Shown: piece after piece, positions 63,898 to 64,000 of the stretch
Numbering within the stretch: the stretch's first letter is position 1
Layout: the number at the start of each line of letters is the position of its first letter
DNA from: Globodera rostochiensis
Lineage: Eukaryota; Nematoda; Chromadorea; Rhabditida; Heteroderidae
Length of the DNA stretch: 64,000 nucleotides
Direction: 5' to 3'
Assembly (NCBI GenBank): GCA_018350325.1
Contig: JAEVLN010000011.1
Location: forward strand, 1,732,449 to 1,796,448
Program-made: the position numbers and the translations under genes
Notes under the pieces: model-generated
What the model was told of the DNA's origin: nothing
Databases searched by the model: none
Seen by the model: the letters and a program-made list of their open reading frames with translations, nothing else

Positions 63898-64000
63898 TTG
63901 AATAAAAAATGCAAAATAATAAGTTATCCTAATTTTCGGGACTTTTGAATCTGAACGCTTACGCGCGGGCGGACTGACCAGATCTCGGCCAGTATCAAAA

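Overview
This is eukaryotic DNA, and everything points to a nematode, most likely a plant-parasitic cyst nematode (Heterodera/Globodera type). The genes are built from many small exons separated by 40-100 bp introns. At least four introns are best read as GC-AG, a class reported to be common in cyst nematodes. An F-box-like family starting MSDN(A)SE..., a MATH-BTB gene and a serpentine-receptor fragment fit nematode gene families. TTAGGC/GCCTAA hexamers are present. I assembled the gene models by hand from splice signals, reading-frame phase and family similarity recalled from memory. No search was run, so the species assignment is inference.

Layout. 1-8217: no gene found; G-rich tracts, a 2.5-kb minisatellite with a 26-bp unit, a small inverted-repeat element and a (GA)n tract. 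8218-14010 (+): a complete 19-exon CARMIL gene (crml-1 type, capping-protein/actin regulator). 14463-14987 (-): a 66-aa single-membrane-span protein. 15102-15658: a hAT-type MITE. 18085-19280: decayed coding fragments. 19443-21695 (+): a frameshifted F-box-family copy that runs in frame and in splice phase into a Skp1-like domain. 22099-23816 (-) and 31777-33117 (-): intact F-box-family paralogues, with orphan exons nearby. 24243-30122: a transposon graveyard with one element carrying tandem-repeat termini and a 9-bp target duplication, two hAT-type elements with 8-bp target duplications, and a shared GC-rich hairpin motif. 30562-31199 (-): a small secreted Pro/Gly-Tyr-rich protein. 34521-35658 (-): a protein with 9-residue DTVPIADAI-type repeats. 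37193-40871 (+): a phospholipase B-like (PLBD) gene lacking only its first exon. 41584-43831: nested transposons, the inner one carrying a 5'-truncated MULE transposase. 44204-46388 (+): two tandem paralogues of an unknown two-span, Cys-rich membrane protein. 47150-47392: palindromic telomere-like repeats. 48199-48497 (-): the last two exons of a 7TM receptor. 50364-59703 (+): a complete MATH-BTB gene whose fourth intron is about 7.9 kb and filled with four head-to-tail hairpin-ended, minisatellite-bearing elements. 60383-63831 (-): a TGF-beta superfamily ligand (BMP3/GDF10-like C-terminus).

How the genes relate. The window is rich in substrate-adaptor parts of cullin-RING ubiquitin ligases: F-box family, Skp1-like, MATH-BTB. 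These are the families that turn over fastest here, while CARMIL, PLBD and the TGF-beta ligand look like stable single-copy housekeeping or signalling genes. Much of the remaining sequence is repeat-derived, and several element types share one architecture: termini built from short tandem repeats.
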